This document shows positions 6,560-14,293 of a stretch of DNA of 29,374 nt, piece by piece. The first letter of the stretch is position 1; every line of letters starts with the position of its first letter. This DNA comes from a virus. The position numbers and the translations under genes were made by a program. Where the stretch lies: IMG/VR virus record IMGVR_UViG_3300042520_002364, positions 1 through 29,374 of that record. One strand, written 5' to 3'. The notes beneath the pieces were generated by a model. It was not told where the DNA came from and did no database searches. It was given only the letters and a program-made list of their open reading frames with translations.

Positions 6560-9421
6560 TTAAAAGACCATAAGTTTATTGACACGAGCACTAAATGGTG
6601 TTGGAACTTCTTTTCCTAAAGCTGAAAAGATACCTTCAAGTTTAGCAGTAATCAATTTTTCTTCAGTCTTTTTGAAATCGATTTCAAATTCTTCTTCAAG
6701 CCAAAATGGAAACTCTTCAGCTTCAGCAGGAATGGCAATACTTGTAAAGTTATGGTCATTAGGTCTCAATTCAAAGATTTTGACTTTATCACCAGAGCTT
6801 ATCTGGAACCCGTCAGCACCCTCAAACAATGTTGATAGTTTATTGAAGTTGATTGCCGCACGACAATGACCAGGGATTGTCAGCTTACCTTTACCCTTCG
6901 CATTCAACATCGGTTTTCCTGCAAGTTCAGCGTCATATGCACGAGTCATTAGTTCAAGATTGTTTGCTGCTTTAGAAATACCAAAAAGAAGTTTATCTTC
7001 GGAATCAATATCACCTTTGAACAATCTGCTTCTTTCGTTATTCACAAATTCTACAAGAGCATCATAAGAATCACCATTTAGAATCATATCAACAGTTTTC
7101 TTTAGAAACTTTTGAATGATTTTTGGAGTATCAGATTTCTTAATCTCCGAACCCATAGCTTTCATCTTATTAGTAGCAAAGCCATCTAAATCGACAACTT
7201 TCAACATATACTTTTTACGAGCTTGAAATAATCCACGTTCTGCAACTACTTCTCGACCTGCTGCAATCAAAGTATCGAATCCTGGCTGACAACAGAAAGA
7301 ATCTCTCATAAACTGAGGAAAGCTATCATTGATTTCATCAGCGATAGCATCAGCTATTTCTACTGCTTCATCTTTAGTTGATGCAAAGGTTTTGAAATAC
7401 GCACTATCAGTATCTCCATAGATAATAGCTTCATTATCAGTTGTATAGACATTTGATATTCTAGCCTTATCTCCACCTTCAACTTCATATGATTTAGTTA
7501 GAATGACATTGTTATTAGTCAATGCATGACCTGCAAAACAAATCATATGCGAAGTAATAGCTCGACCACAATATGTAGTTGAAGCTCCTAACCATTCTCT
7601 GAATGCCCAGCGGAAACCTTTCGCTAATAATGCTCCATAAAGTGAATTGAGTGAGATTTTCTTAGTTAGCTGAAGCAGTTCATATTGAGCTTCTTGAATC
7701 TTTGCTTCGTTTAGGTCAGAAGAATCTTTTCCTTCAAGTTCTTTGAGAATCTTAGTCCATTTCTTTTTCTCTGCTTGCATCTTTTTACGTTCAGAATACC
7801 AAGATTCCAAAAGCATAGGCACAATACCCTTACCTGAAGATTGGTCGAATACCGTTCCATAAGCAGAGATAGCCCATTTTTGTTCAAGCAGAACTTCTTT
7901 CCATTCTTTACCAGTTAGAGTTAGAGATTCTTCACCATTTACAAAATGTAAAGTATGCGGATGATTATCTTCATCACGAATACCTTTCCAATCCGCTTCT
8001 TTAGCAGTTGATTTGATAAAAGAAATAGTATCAATACCTGCTCGTTCTGCTTTTTCTACAGCTTCAGCAAATTCAGGATTCTCAATAAACAATCTTTCAA
8101 TCGTTTCGTCAGTATCAAATTGACCTATAACCTTTTCAGGTGACATATTAAGACTACGAATAGTTGAAGGATATAGCGAGTTGATATCAACTGAACCAAC
8201 CCATTCATGTAATCCTATTCGAGGTGTCATAACGATAGCACCTTCGACTTTACCTGTTACTACATAGGAATCTTTATCTTTTACCCTAACCCCAATGTTG
8301 TTAATCGCAAAGTTGGAGATACCCATATCAACATACTTAGTTGTACCAAGTATAGCTTCAAATGGAACAGTATTCTCATGTGCCATTTGATTGACAAGTT
8401 CAACGAATCTAAACTTTTCATTGAGCAACTTAATAAGAACAACGTCGATAATGTTGTAATGGATGAACTTAACAAAGTCTAATCGATATAGCTTTTCTAA
8501 ACCTTCATGCTTTAGTTTAGAAGCACCTACTTCTTCAGATGCAATTGCTTCCAAAGTATAACTTTCTCGTCCTTCAAATGTAAACTTCTTGAACATGTCC
8601 ATATAGTCAAGGTGAGTCCTACCTTGTAACTGGACAGTTAGTTCTTCTTTGCCATATCGTTCAACCAATTTTTCACGAGGTCTTCCCGCACCAGGAAAAC
8701 ATAATCGTAAAGTAGCCTTATCACCTAATAGCTGTTCGATTCGTTTGTAGATATATGGCAAGTCATAAAACTCAGAATGCCATCCTGAAATAAAATCAAT
8801 ATCTTCCAATTCATCGAGAAAGATGCTCAACAATTCTACTTCAGATTCAACGAGAATTAAGTCGCAATCAATTGGGTCGTAATCATAATCTTCGACTTTG
8901 ATTGGAAACTTGTTTAAACCATTAGTCCAAGTAGTTTCAAGATTTGGAATAAATGATGGTGGAACCGCAATACATACAAACTTATTAAGCCATTGTTTGT
9001 AAATGGTTATTGCATTGATTGGAGCAAATGGGTCAGAAGGTTTCGAGAACCCTCTTCCCTTCATTACTTCTGATTCAATGTCAAAAAACGCAAAGTGAAT
9101 TTTAGGAACAGGACGGCCATAATACTCATCCATCATAATACGTTGAACAGGATTGATATCACTTTCAAACTTTAGTTTGAAGATGTTCTTAGCTGCTTCG
9201 TATTCTTCTTTGGTGTCAAAAACTATCTTTTTTAGAGGAGTACCATACATTGAATTGTATGGTCCATCTTCGTCTTCAACAAAGAAATAGCGAGGAGGAG
9301 TATATGTCTGGGAGGTCCTAGGACCTCCCAGTGAGGTCCGTTCCCAAGCAATAATCTTATCACTTCGGTAGTCGTTACAGACTCCAATATAAGATGAATT
9401 ATTTTCTTGAGGATTAGACAT
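6560..9421 (-). CDS. 43: Replicative DNA polymerase, family B (T4 gp43-like)
   Basis: A 953-aa family-B replicative polymerase with proofreading exonuclease (T4 gp43 is 898 aa). Exonuclease motifs: FFDIESE (Asp114, Glu116), the SGWHSEFYDLPYI block (212-224) and YNIIDV (322-327). Polymerase motifs: DINSLYPS (motif A, 412-419), KKISLNSLYG (motif B, 587-596) and YGDTDS (motif C, 668-673). All catalytic residues are present and the frame is uninterrupted, so there is no intein or intron. The C-terminus ends NKLMVF, a hydrophobic tail that could bind the clamp. An AAGGAC Shine-Dalgarno sequence precedes the ATG, 8 nt after the dsbA-like stop. Codons 31-38 form a perfect 24-bp GC-rich palindrome (9308-9331), unusual in this AT-rich gene. 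Confidence 0.97.
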   Translation of the reverse strand: MSNPQENNSSYIGVCNDYRSDKIIAWERTSLGGPRTSQTYTPPRYFFVEDEDGPYNSMYGTPLKKIVFDTKEEYEAAKNIFKLKFESDINPVQRIMMDEYYGRPVPKIHFAFFDIESEVMKGRGFSKPSDPFAPINAITIYKQWLNKFVCIAVPPSFIPNLETTWTNGLNKFPIKVEDYDYDPIDCDLILVESEVELLSIFLDELEDIDFISGWHSEFYDLPYIYKRIEQLLGDKATLRLCFPGAGRPREKLVERYGKEELTVQLQGRTHLDYMDMFKKFTFEGRESYTLEAIASEEVGASKLKHEGLEKLYRLDFVKFIHYNIIDVVLIKLLNEKFRFVELVNQMAHENTVPFEAILGTTKYVDMGISNFAINNIGVRVKDKDSYVVTGKVEGAIVMTPRIGLHEWVGSVDINSLYPSTIRSLNMSPEKVIGQFDTDETIERLFIENPEFAEAVEKAERAGIDTISFIKSTAKEADWKGIRDEDNHPHTLHFVNGEESLTLTGKEWKEVLLEQKWAISAYGTVFDQSSGKGIVPMLLESWYSERKKMQAEKKKWTKILKELEGKDSSDLNEAKIQEAQYELLQLTKKISLNSLYGALLAKGFRWAFREWLGASTTYCGRAITSHMICFAGHALTNNNVILTKSYEVEGGDKARISNVYTTDNEAIIYGDTDSAYFKTFASTKDEAVEIADAIADEINDSFPQFMRDSFCCQPGFDTLIAAGREVVAERGLFQARKKYMLKVVDLDGFATNKMKAMGSEIKKSDTPKIIQKFLKKTVDMILNGDSYDALVEFVNNERSRLFKGDIDSEDKLLFGISKAANNLELMTRAYDAELAGKPMLNAKGKGKLTIPGHCRAAINFNKLSTLFEGADGFQISSGDKVKIFELRPNDHNFTSIAIPAEAEEFPFWLEEEFEIDFKKTEEKLITAKLEGIFSALGKEVPTPFSARVNKLMVF
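9308..9331. repeat. Perfect 24-bp palindrome inside the polymerase gene
   Basis: The sequence starting CTGGGAGGTCCT is its own reverse complement over all 24 positions, covers codons 31-38 exactly in frame, and is far richer in G+C than its surroundings. A further partial copy (GAGGTCC) follows at 9333-9339. The coded loop aligns with a loop of similar length in T4 gp43, so it does not look like an insertion. Confidence 0.85.
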
Positions 9422-9429
9422 TAATGTCC

Positions 9430-9732
9430 TTATTGAGAATCAGATTCAGGGAATAAGATTTCGATTGCACTTTCAAGTGCTGAAATTTCAGCTCTGGTTT
9501 CGATGTAAGAGTTGTTGAAAGACACTTTGACCAATTGATTGAATAGCTTTGATTCAAGTCCAAGTTTTTCAGTTGCTTCTTCACGTAAGCCTTTGATTGC
9601 TTCCATTTCGTCCGCAATACGAAGCTTACAACGAACTGCTTCATCCAAGAACGTCATTAACTTAGACTTGTCACTTGGGTTAGCCAAGATAGATTCAATT
9701 GATACGATTTGTTTTTTCTCTTTAGCTGCCAT
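9430..9732 (-). CDS. dsbA: DsbA-like double-stranded DNA-binding protein
   Basis: A 100-aa basic/acidic helical protein resembling T4 DsbA (89 aa), a double-stranded DNA-binding protein linked to late transcription. The match is in the order and spacing of F-[LI]-x-EA....KL-[RK]-I (about 28-40), an IK-x-[LI]-R-x-x-A segment (46-53), LGLESKLFNQLV (57-68) and the acidic helical end (ALESAIEILFP). The T4 protein has the corresponding F-I-K-EA, KLKI, IKDIRIRA, LGVDGKMFNRLL blocks. It lies directly ahead of the polymerase gene with 8 nt between, and is preceded by an extended -10 promoter and a pair of 11-bp direct repeats. The start is ATG at 9732 with AAAGG upstream. Confidence 0.72.
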   Translation of the reverse strand: MAAKEKKQIVSIESILANPSDKSKLMTFLDEAVRCKLRIADEMEAIKGLREEATEKLGLESKLFNQLVKVSFNNSYIETRAEISALESAIEILFPESDSQ

Positions 9733-9770
9733 ATGCTTTATGCCTTTTATGTGATGTTGAACAAAAAATT

Positions 9771-9779
9771 ATTATACCA
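9771..9779 (-). promoter_or_regulatory. Extended -10 promoter (TGGTATAAT) before dsbA and the polymerase
   Basis: TGGTATAAT on the minus strand lies 39 nt before the dsbA-like ATG, identical in core to the element at 3019-3027. No -35 match is present, but the 11-bp sequence ATGTAGAAGTG (plus strand) is repeated at 9787-9797 and 9809-9819, where an activator would sit. This suggests a middle-type, activator-dependent promoter. Confidence 0.55.
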
Positions 9780-9786
9780 CACTTTT

Positions 9787-9819
9787 ATGTAGAAGTGATG
9801 CTAACAAGATGTAGAAGTG
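9787..9819. repeat. Pair of 11-bp direct repeats, 22-bp period
   Basis: ATGTAGAAGTG occurs at 9787-9797 and 9809-9819. The 22-bp spacing is about two helical turns, placing both copies on one DNA face upstream of the TGGTATAAT element. The distal copy overlaps the last codons of the gene ending at 9801. Confidence 0.6.
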
Positions 9820-10223
9820 TCTCGTTTGCCAGTAAAGATTGAACCCCGTACAACCGGGTCAAGATTGCTGTTGTTGATTGGGCCTTGTTGATTGACTACA
9901 AGGTAAAGTCTTACGAGCTCGCCTTCAAGCCATTCGTTAGCAGGTGTAATATGAGGTAATTCACCAGAGTTAGTTTTAGGATTTGATTCCCACGCAAGTA
10001 AATGTTTCAATGAATGATTCAACTCGTTAAGGTCTGCAGCCAATTCGTTAAAAAACTTATTGCAAGAAGTAACACATTCTTTATAATCATTGAATCCATT
10101 ACTTTCTATAGTTGCATTAACACCATTGAATAGTTTGATAAACTCATGATGTTCAAATGAAGGTTTCTTCAATTCTAAACTAACTACAAATGAAAAGAAT
10201 CTATTATCTATATCTTGTATCAT
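9801..10223 (-). CDS. Hypothetical 140-aa protein
   Basis: I do not recognise this protein. I place the start at the ATG at 10223 (MIQDIDNRFF), one base after the TAA of the upstream gene; an in-frame TTG at 10256 would extend it by 11 residues but overlap that gene. The product is helical (KSF-rich N-terminal half, LNELNHSLKHLL near 80) with a Pro/Asn-rich C-terminus ending DTSTSC. There is no signal or membrane segment. Its stop region carries one of two direct repeats that belong to the dsbA promoter. Confidence 0.68.
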   Translation of the reverse strand: MIQDIDNRFFSFVVSLELKKPSFEHHEFIKLFNGVNATIESNGFNDYKECVTSCNKFFNELAADLNELNHSLKHLLAWESNPKTNSGELPHITPANEWLEGELVRLYLVVNQQGPINNSNLDPVVRGSIFTGKRDTSTSC

Positions 10224-10224
10224 T

Positions 10225-10716
10225 TTAATGCACCGTTCTATTAGTATCGAAATCAATCAATTCAGCTGCTTCAGGTGTAGTTACTATATTAAGCCGTAAT
10301 TGTAGTGCATGCATTTCTTCATCAGCTAATACGTAAGTTAATTGAATATAGTCATTGATAGTTAAATCTCTTTCTGTTCGAGGTAATCCATCTAATGCAA
10401 TTTGAAATAGGTTATCATCTTCTTCACCTAATTCTTGGAGTTCTAGTTCTTTGATTAGTTCTTCTTCCTCTTCATCGGTATCTTCGCCATATGCAACTGC
10501 TGCAGGATAGAAATCAGGATTAAACTCAATAGATAAAAATTCCTGTTCTTCAGTTAGAAGCAATTCATTTATAGCTTCTTCTGCTGCTTCTATAGCAAAC
10601 ATATCATATTGATACTCATTTGAGATAACGGTAACCTTAAACAAGTCATCGCATGAAATTCCAGGCAATAACCGTTCAAGAAACGGTTGAAACGCTTCTA
10701 TAGTATAAAAGAACAT
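10225..10716 (-). CDS. Highly acidic 163-aa hypothetical protein
   Basis: A 163-aa strongly acidic protein with runs of Asp/Glu between about residues 76 and 102 (GEDTDEEEEELI and following), flanked by helical segments. Such acidity is common in phage chaperone-like, scaffold or DNA-mimic proteins, but there is no family motif to choose among these. The ATG directly follows the stop of the probable virion protein upstream (TAAATG), and the next gene starts after one base, so it is translated from a shared message. Confidence 0.75.
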   Translation of the reverse strand: MFFYTIEAFQPFLERLLPGISCDDLFKVTVISNEYQYDMFAIEAAEEAINELLLTEEQEFLSIEFNPDFYPAAVAYGEDTDEEEEELIKELELQELGEEDDNLFQIALDGLPRTERDLTINDYIQLTYVLADEEMHALQLRLNIVTTPEAAELIDFDTNRTVH

Positions 10717-11874
10717 TTATATTGGGCCGATGATTTTTGGATTGTTAGGAATTAACGAAGTATCATCCGTGATGACATCTGCTGATGATAACCATTCTAA
10801 GTTATCATCAGCGACATGTATTAAAGGGGCAAAGCTAACGTAAGAAATAGAATTTTTAGAAACTTCTAAAGTAATAGAGCCATTATTTGAATAAAGTCGT
10901 AAATGATAATCTACATCTGAAAGATTATTAAAATCAACAAAAGCTGAATAAATTCTATCAATAACAGAAAATGGAGGATACGCTAATAAAAATCTAAAGT
11001 TATTCAAATCAGTGTAAATAACATTGCTTGAAAAATGATTTCCATTTGGATACAAATTCAAAATTTGATTAGCAGGTAAAGATAAAGTATCTAAACATGT
11101 ATAAACATCATAAGTATCATTTCCATATTCAATAGTAGAAACATTTGTCCATGAAGTTTGATTTTCTAAATTAGAAACTAATAAAGTATTACGAGTAAAA
11201 GTTATTGGATTAGATAAAACAATATTTTGATTTTGATAAACTATTACTTTTACTACTGAACTAATTGAATAAGAAGTATTGAAAACTACTTGATAACCAT
11301 TTTGACCATTATAGTTTAATCTATAATCATTGATTAGCGTTCCTTCAATTAATTCAACTCCATTCAAAAAAACTTTTACAATATCTGAAGATGTAAATCG
11401 CAAAACCTTTTTACTTGATGTAGAGTCAGGGCCAGAAACAGAATTGAAAGTAGAAGAAATAAAGTATGTAAATTCATCAAAAGTATTTACTTCAGATTGT
11501 TGAGTAGCAAACGAAATTGATAAAGAAGACGGATTGTTGTTTATTGACGGATTTTGACGTTTGACTGCTAAAGATAAAGCCAAAGAACTAGAAGATGCTA
11601 AAGTAACATAAAGATTTTGTTCAGAACTATTTATAGTTGAAGATGTTTGATTTCTACTAATTTCAAAACGAGAAATCCAATCAGGAACGCCGTCGACAGG
11701 GGCAGAAGCCAAAACATTACGCAAACTTTTAGTAGCTATAGGTAATAACTTCCCACTACAGTTCAAAGTAATTGAACATAGGTTTATGAAGCTGTGTAAA
11801 GACGAAGCCTCAACATCTTTTGTTCTATTACATGTATTGCATTTATAAGTAACGAATTTTTTATTTGCAGCCAT
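10717..11874 (-). CDS. Probable virion protein with N-terminal four-cysteine motif
   Basis: A 385-aa protein. Residues 11-45 contain Cys12-x2-Cys15, Cys33 and Cys39 (YKCNTCNRTK then LCSITLNCSGKL), the spacing of a small zinc ribbon. The remainder is dominated by Ser/Thr/Asn and alternating beta strands (for example VVKVIVYQNQNIVL, YQVVFNTSY), as in tail-associated or fibre-like proteins. It has no signal peptide. Base composition is more AT-rich and Asn/Ser codon-heavy than its neighbours. It follows the 66-aa gene by 2 nt in an operon that begins at the exonuclease. A structural role is inferred from composition and I cannot name the component. Confidence 0.7.
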   Translation of the reverse strand: MAANKKFVTYKCNTCNRTKDVEASSLHSFINLCSITLNCSGKLLPIATKSLRNVLASAPVDGVPDWISRFEISRNQTSSTINSSEQNLYVTLASSSSLALSLAVKRQNPSINNNPSSLSISFATQQSEVNTFDEFTYFISSTFNSVSGPDSTSSKKVLRFTSSDIVKVFLNGVELIEGTLINDYRLNYNGQNGYQVVFNTSYSISSVVKVIVYQNQNIVLSNPITFTRNTLLVSNLENQTSWTNVSTIEYGNDTYDVYTCLDTLSLPANQILNLYPNGNHFSSNVIYTDLNNFRFLLAYPPFSVIDRIYSAFVDFNNLSDVDYHLRLYSNNGSITLEVSKNSISYVSFAPLIHVADDNLEWLSSADVITDDTSLIPNNPKIIGPI

Positions 11875-11876
11875 TA

Positions 11877-12077
11877 TTATTCTGATGGATGTATTACATA
11901 AAGGTCTTCAGGTCTTACCCATTTGAACCATAAACCTGCATCAAGAGCAGGAGTTATTTCAACTATAGTCTGCTCTTTAGCTCGCAGATTTTTGCCAATA
12001 GTTTTAACTGCCGTTCGACCAGTTTGACGGACTTCTAAACCGTCATAGACATAACATAAATCTTTATCAATTACCAT
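11877..12077 (-). CDS. Small 66-aa hypothetical protein
   Basis: A 66-aa, strand-rich protein (LEVRQTGRTAVKTI, then TIVEITP, LWFKWVRPEDLYVI). Short proteins ending with a KWV-x-x-x-DLY-x-I pattern occur among T4-like phages, but I know no function. The ATG overlaps the exonuclease stop by 11 nt, and the next gene follows after 2 nt, so it is translationally coupled. No catalytic residues stand out. Confidence 0.72.
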   Translation of the reverse strand: MVIDKDLCYVYDGLEVRQTGRTAVKTIGKNLRAKEQTIVEITPALDAGLWFKWVRPEDLYVIHPSE

Positions 12078-12672
12078 CAGTTAAAGCCATCTCAACTAAG
12101 TCTCGCATAAACTTTACAGCAGCAATTGTCATGAACACATCAGCCAATGCATTATGTGTATCACGGTCGCCAACTCCTGTTATTTCGAACAAGTGGTCTG
12201 ATTTATATGTCACAAAATTGACAAAGCTAACACCTGCAGTATCAATCTTCACATTATGAACATGAAACATCATGTTATGTGGAACTAACATCTGACGCAT
12301 AAACAATAAGTCATAATCGACATTGTGACCCATGACCATGATTTCCGGATTAGGTCCAAAATACTTCAACAAAAATTCGACAATTTGCACAACCGCATCT
12401 TCGTTAGACAGCCCGTGTTCTTCCAGATATGCTTGTGAAAGTCCGTGTATTGCTTCAGCTTCAGCAGACCATTTGTATCGGCTTGCATCAAACTTCATCT
12501 CAAGATAGAGAGAATCCACAACATCTAACGTTCGAGTGTTGAACACTGCCATACCCAAACTTAGTGCTTGATGGTCAATAGAACTATCACCGCCCCACGT
12601 TGAACCTGAAGTCTCAAAGTCAAGGCAAAGACCTAACTTAGGGGCACGAGATGTATAAAGTTGCAAAGTCAT
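12067..12672 (-). CDS. DEDDh-family 3'-5' exonuclease
   Basis: A 201-aa DnaQ-like exonuclease. The catalytic set is visible: CLDFET (Asp18, Glu20), GHNVDYDLLF (Asp119 region) and HNALADVFMT (His173, Asp178), the DEDDh order. The length equals a bare exonuclease domain, as in RNase T, oligoribonuclease or the T4 DexA type. It could degrade host DNA or process RNA; the sequence does not decide. It has its own early-type promoter (12708-12736), and a 6-bp hairpin (12682-12687/12700-12705) lies in its leader. The ATG at 12672 is preferred, with no earlier in-frame start before the promoter. Confidence 0.85.
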   Translation of the reverse strand: MTLQLYTSRAPKLGLCLDFETSGSTWGGDSSIDHQALSLGMAVFNTRTLDVVDSLYLEMKFDASRYKWSAEAEAIHGLSQAYLEEHGLSNEDAVVQIVEFLLKYFGPNPEIMVMGHNVDYDLLFMRQMLVPHNMMFHVHNVKIDTAGVSFVNFVTYKSDHLFEITGVGDRDTHNALADVFMTIAAVKFMRDLVEMALTDGN

Positions 12673-12707
12673 ATAAAGTTAAACCTAATAAAAGTAGTAT
12701 AGGTTCA

Positions 12708-12736
12708 ATTATATCAGGTGTTGCTACGAATGTAAA
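12708..12736 (-). promoter_or_regulatory. Sigma70-type early promoter (TTTACA, 17 bp, TATAAT)
   Basis: The -35 box TTTACA is at plus 12731-12736 in the context AACCATTTACA. The -10 box is at 12708-12713, preceded by TGA (extended -10). The -35 box lies in the last codons of the P-loop gene. It would initiate the exonuclease operon. Confidence 0.75.
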
Positions 12737-13353
12737 TGGTTCAAAAAGTCAGTAACAAGTTCAACACGTTCTGTTCTTCCTTCGCAGAAGACATCCAACT
12801 TAGCATAAAAGTTCTTAGTTGCTGGACGACGTATAGCATCACCATATAAAGTAGAATATGAAATCAGCAAGTTTTCAAATTGAGCTCTACTTTGTTCATC
12901 AGCACGATTCGGGTCAAGTTCAAATGGAATGTTTGGATGAGCATGTACGATGACTAACCCGTTGTAGATACGTTGAGCTTCAATACATCTTGCTTTGAAA
13001 TCTGCAAACCAGGTACGTTGTGCTTCAGAAGTTCTATTTAGACGAGATACCCAAATCTCAGTATAAGCTGCAATATCGAAGAATGACCTTTCAGTCAAAA
13101 CGAGTTTGGAATCTTCTGCTTTAGCTAAAGCACTATCATGACTCCATTTGTATTCAAAAACTTTTTCTTGATAATCTTTCATTTTGTAGAAAGATGTCAA
13201 TACTTCTTGAAGATTTTCTACACCGAGTTCTTCTTGAACAGCACGAGATACTTTGAATGTATCTACTGTAAATTGAGAATTTGCTGATAATCCCTCAAGA
13301 ATTGCGGATTTTCCAGAACCGTGAGTTCCGCTAACTGCGACTAAAATTGACAT
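12724..13353 (-). CDS. P-loop nucleotide kinase-like protein
   Basis: A 209-aa P-loop NTPase. The Walker A motif GTHGSGKS is at residues 9-16, right after strand ILVAVS, and a kinase-type second motif TERSFFDIAAY is at about 87-97. The C-terminal region contains Arg-rich segments (DPNRADEQSRAQF) expected for a lid. Size and layout fit the AAA_28 / deoxynucleoside-kinase-like group, so phosphorylation of a nucleotide, a nucleic-acid end or a related small molecule is plausible. The substrate cannot be read from the sequence. It is followed by, and overlaps, the exonuclease promoter. The ATG at 13353 has a distant GGAG. Confidence 0.8.
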   Translation of the reverse strand: MSILVAVSGTHGSGKSAILEGLSANSQFTVDTFKVSRAVQEELGVENLQEVLTSFYKMKDYQEKVFEYKWSHDSALAKAEDSKLVLTERSFFDIAAYTEIWVSRLNRTSEAQRTWFADFKARCIEAQRIYNGLVIVHAHPNIPFELDPNRADEQSRAQFENLLISYSTLYGDAIRRPATKNFYAKLDVFCEGRTERVELVTDFLNHLHS

Positions 13354-13386
13354 ATGAAAAGATACTCCAGAAATAAGTGTTGCGAA

Positions 13387-13824
13387 TTACATGAGAAGTG
13401 CTAAGTATAACAAGCTCTCATCAATTGCGGTAACCCATTTAGAAGTTCCTGCAGTATTTCCTATCTGCACCATCAACATGCTTGTAGTAGTATTATACCA
13501 CATTTGACCTTTTGCGATAAAAGTTGGAGCAGTTGGACCAACCTGACATGCGCAAGACTGTGAAAGTATCCAAGCTGTCCCATCCCAGACTTTCAGTTGT
13601 TTTAGCGTCTTACTGTACCATTGTTGTCCGTAAACAGGATGAAGAGGCGCAGTATCAGAAGCAAAGTTTTCAAGTATTTTCAAAAAATTTGTTTGATGTA
13701 TTTGCCCATGATTTGGAACTCCACGACCAACAAAGGTCAATGAAGTTGAAGTATCATCTGTAGTAAGCGGCGCAAGAGGTATATCTGCGACCGAAGTATC
13801 AGCATGTTTTATTTGATAAGTCAT
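13387..13824 (-). CDS. Fibre-like virion protein with repeated GQ-x-W motif
   Basis: A 145-aa protein with two imperfect copies of a motif common in phage tail-fibre and tail-associated proteins: GQQWYSKTLKQLKVWDGTAW (66-85) and GQMWYNTTTSMLMVQIG (106-122). These are beta-rich repeats that usually form shaft or collar parts. The N-terminus (about 1-65) contains Thr/Asp-rich strands and HGQIHQTNFLKILENFA. The late-promoter-like AATAAATA at 13871-13878 lies 47 nt upstream, supporting late expression. Which virion structure it belongs to is unclear. Confidence 0.72.
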   Translation of the reverse strand: MTYQIKHADTSVADIPLAPLTTDDTSTSLTFVGRGVPNHGQIHQTNFLKILENFASDTAPLHPVYGQQWYSKTLKQLKVWDGTAWILSQSCACQVGPTAPTFIAKGQMWYNTTTSMLMVQIGNTAGTSKWVTAIDESLLYLALLM

Positions 13825-13870
13825 GTTAATTTAGCTCCATCTATAGAAAGCGAGTATTTGAATATAATAA

Positions 13871-13878
13871 TATTTATT
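13871..13878 (-). promoter_or_regulatory. Late-promoter-like element (AATAAATA) before the fibre-like gene
   Basis: The minus strand reads TTAATAAATATTAT, overlapping the stop of the upstream gene and 47 nt ahead of the fibre-like ATG. It has the same placement as the other late elements but a weaker first base. Confidence 0.4.
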
Positions 13879-14293
13879 AATGTTGAGCCTTCGTTACAAG
13901 GCTTATCCATTTATTCAATGCCATTTCAGGATTATGATAAAGTTCCAAATCTTCATTTGCCTCAACGATTGCAAGTTGACGTAATAGCCATTCTGCTAAC
14001 TTGACTTGTTCATCATCTTTCAGACCTTTGATATCATCAAGTAATTCCTTAGGAGTTGGATTCTCATAGACATAACGAGGTTTCATTGCACTATGAGATT
14101 GTTGGAACTGAAGAATATCATTCTGCGGATTGACTGGTGAAAACTTGAACAATTGAACAAGTTGTGCAATCAGAACAGTTTGTGCAGTGTTAGTGATTTT
14201 GCCTGCGTTTCTTACTTCGTCAAGAAGCATAGTCATATGTATAGGAGTGCTTGACTCACTGATAACATGTGGTTTGATGTCGATAAGTTTCAT
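13877..14293 (-). CDS. Hypothetical 138-aa protein
   Basis: A 138-aa protein of unknown family. The N-terminus MKLIDIKPHVISESS contains I-S-E, a weak resemblance to prohead-protease sites. Residues 17-52 and 84-138 are predicted helical (DEQVKLAEWLLRQLAIVEAN). A GAGAGAG Shine-Dalgarno sequence precedes the ATG. It is the first gene after a long non-coding region with repeats and a late-type element at 14545-14552, so late expression is plausible. Confidence 0.72.
   Translation of the reverse strand: MKLIDIKPHVISESSTPIHMTMLLDEVRNAGKITNTAQTVLIAQLVQLFKFSPVNPQNDILQFQQSHSAMKPRYVYENPTPKELLDDIKGLKDDEQVKLAEWLLRQLAIVEANEDLELYHNPEMALNKWISLVTKAQH

Noticed and set aside
8281-8475. Short alternative-frame ORFs within the polymerase and other large genes, and plus-strand ORFs opposite minus-strand genes
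   Set aside because: They lie inside strongly supported genes, have no own ribosome sites or motifs, and show compositions typical of shadow frames.
8999-9009. AACCATTTACA in the polymerase gene as an internal promoter
   Set aside because: No TATAAT-like sequence is found 16-18 bp downstream and no gene begins there; the same holds for 19289-19299.
9308-9331. The palindrome as a small in-frame insertion in the polymerase
   Set aside because: The surrounding E-R...G...R...Y-x-P pattern keeps about the spacing of T4 gp43, so no extra residues are evident.
6560-9421. Intein or split gene in the polymerase, and likewise in the large terminase
   Set aside because: All motifs follow in one frame at normal spacing; the modest excess length over T4 gp43 is spread along the protein.
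10224-10256. TTG start at 10256 for the 140-aa gene
   Set aside because: It overlaps the upstream gene by 32 nt, whereas an ATG at 10223 begins one base after the upstream stop.
13492-13500. TGGTATAAT promoter inside the fibre-like gene
   Set aside because: It encodes the conserved WYN of the GQ-x-W repeat and no gene start lies at a suitable distance.
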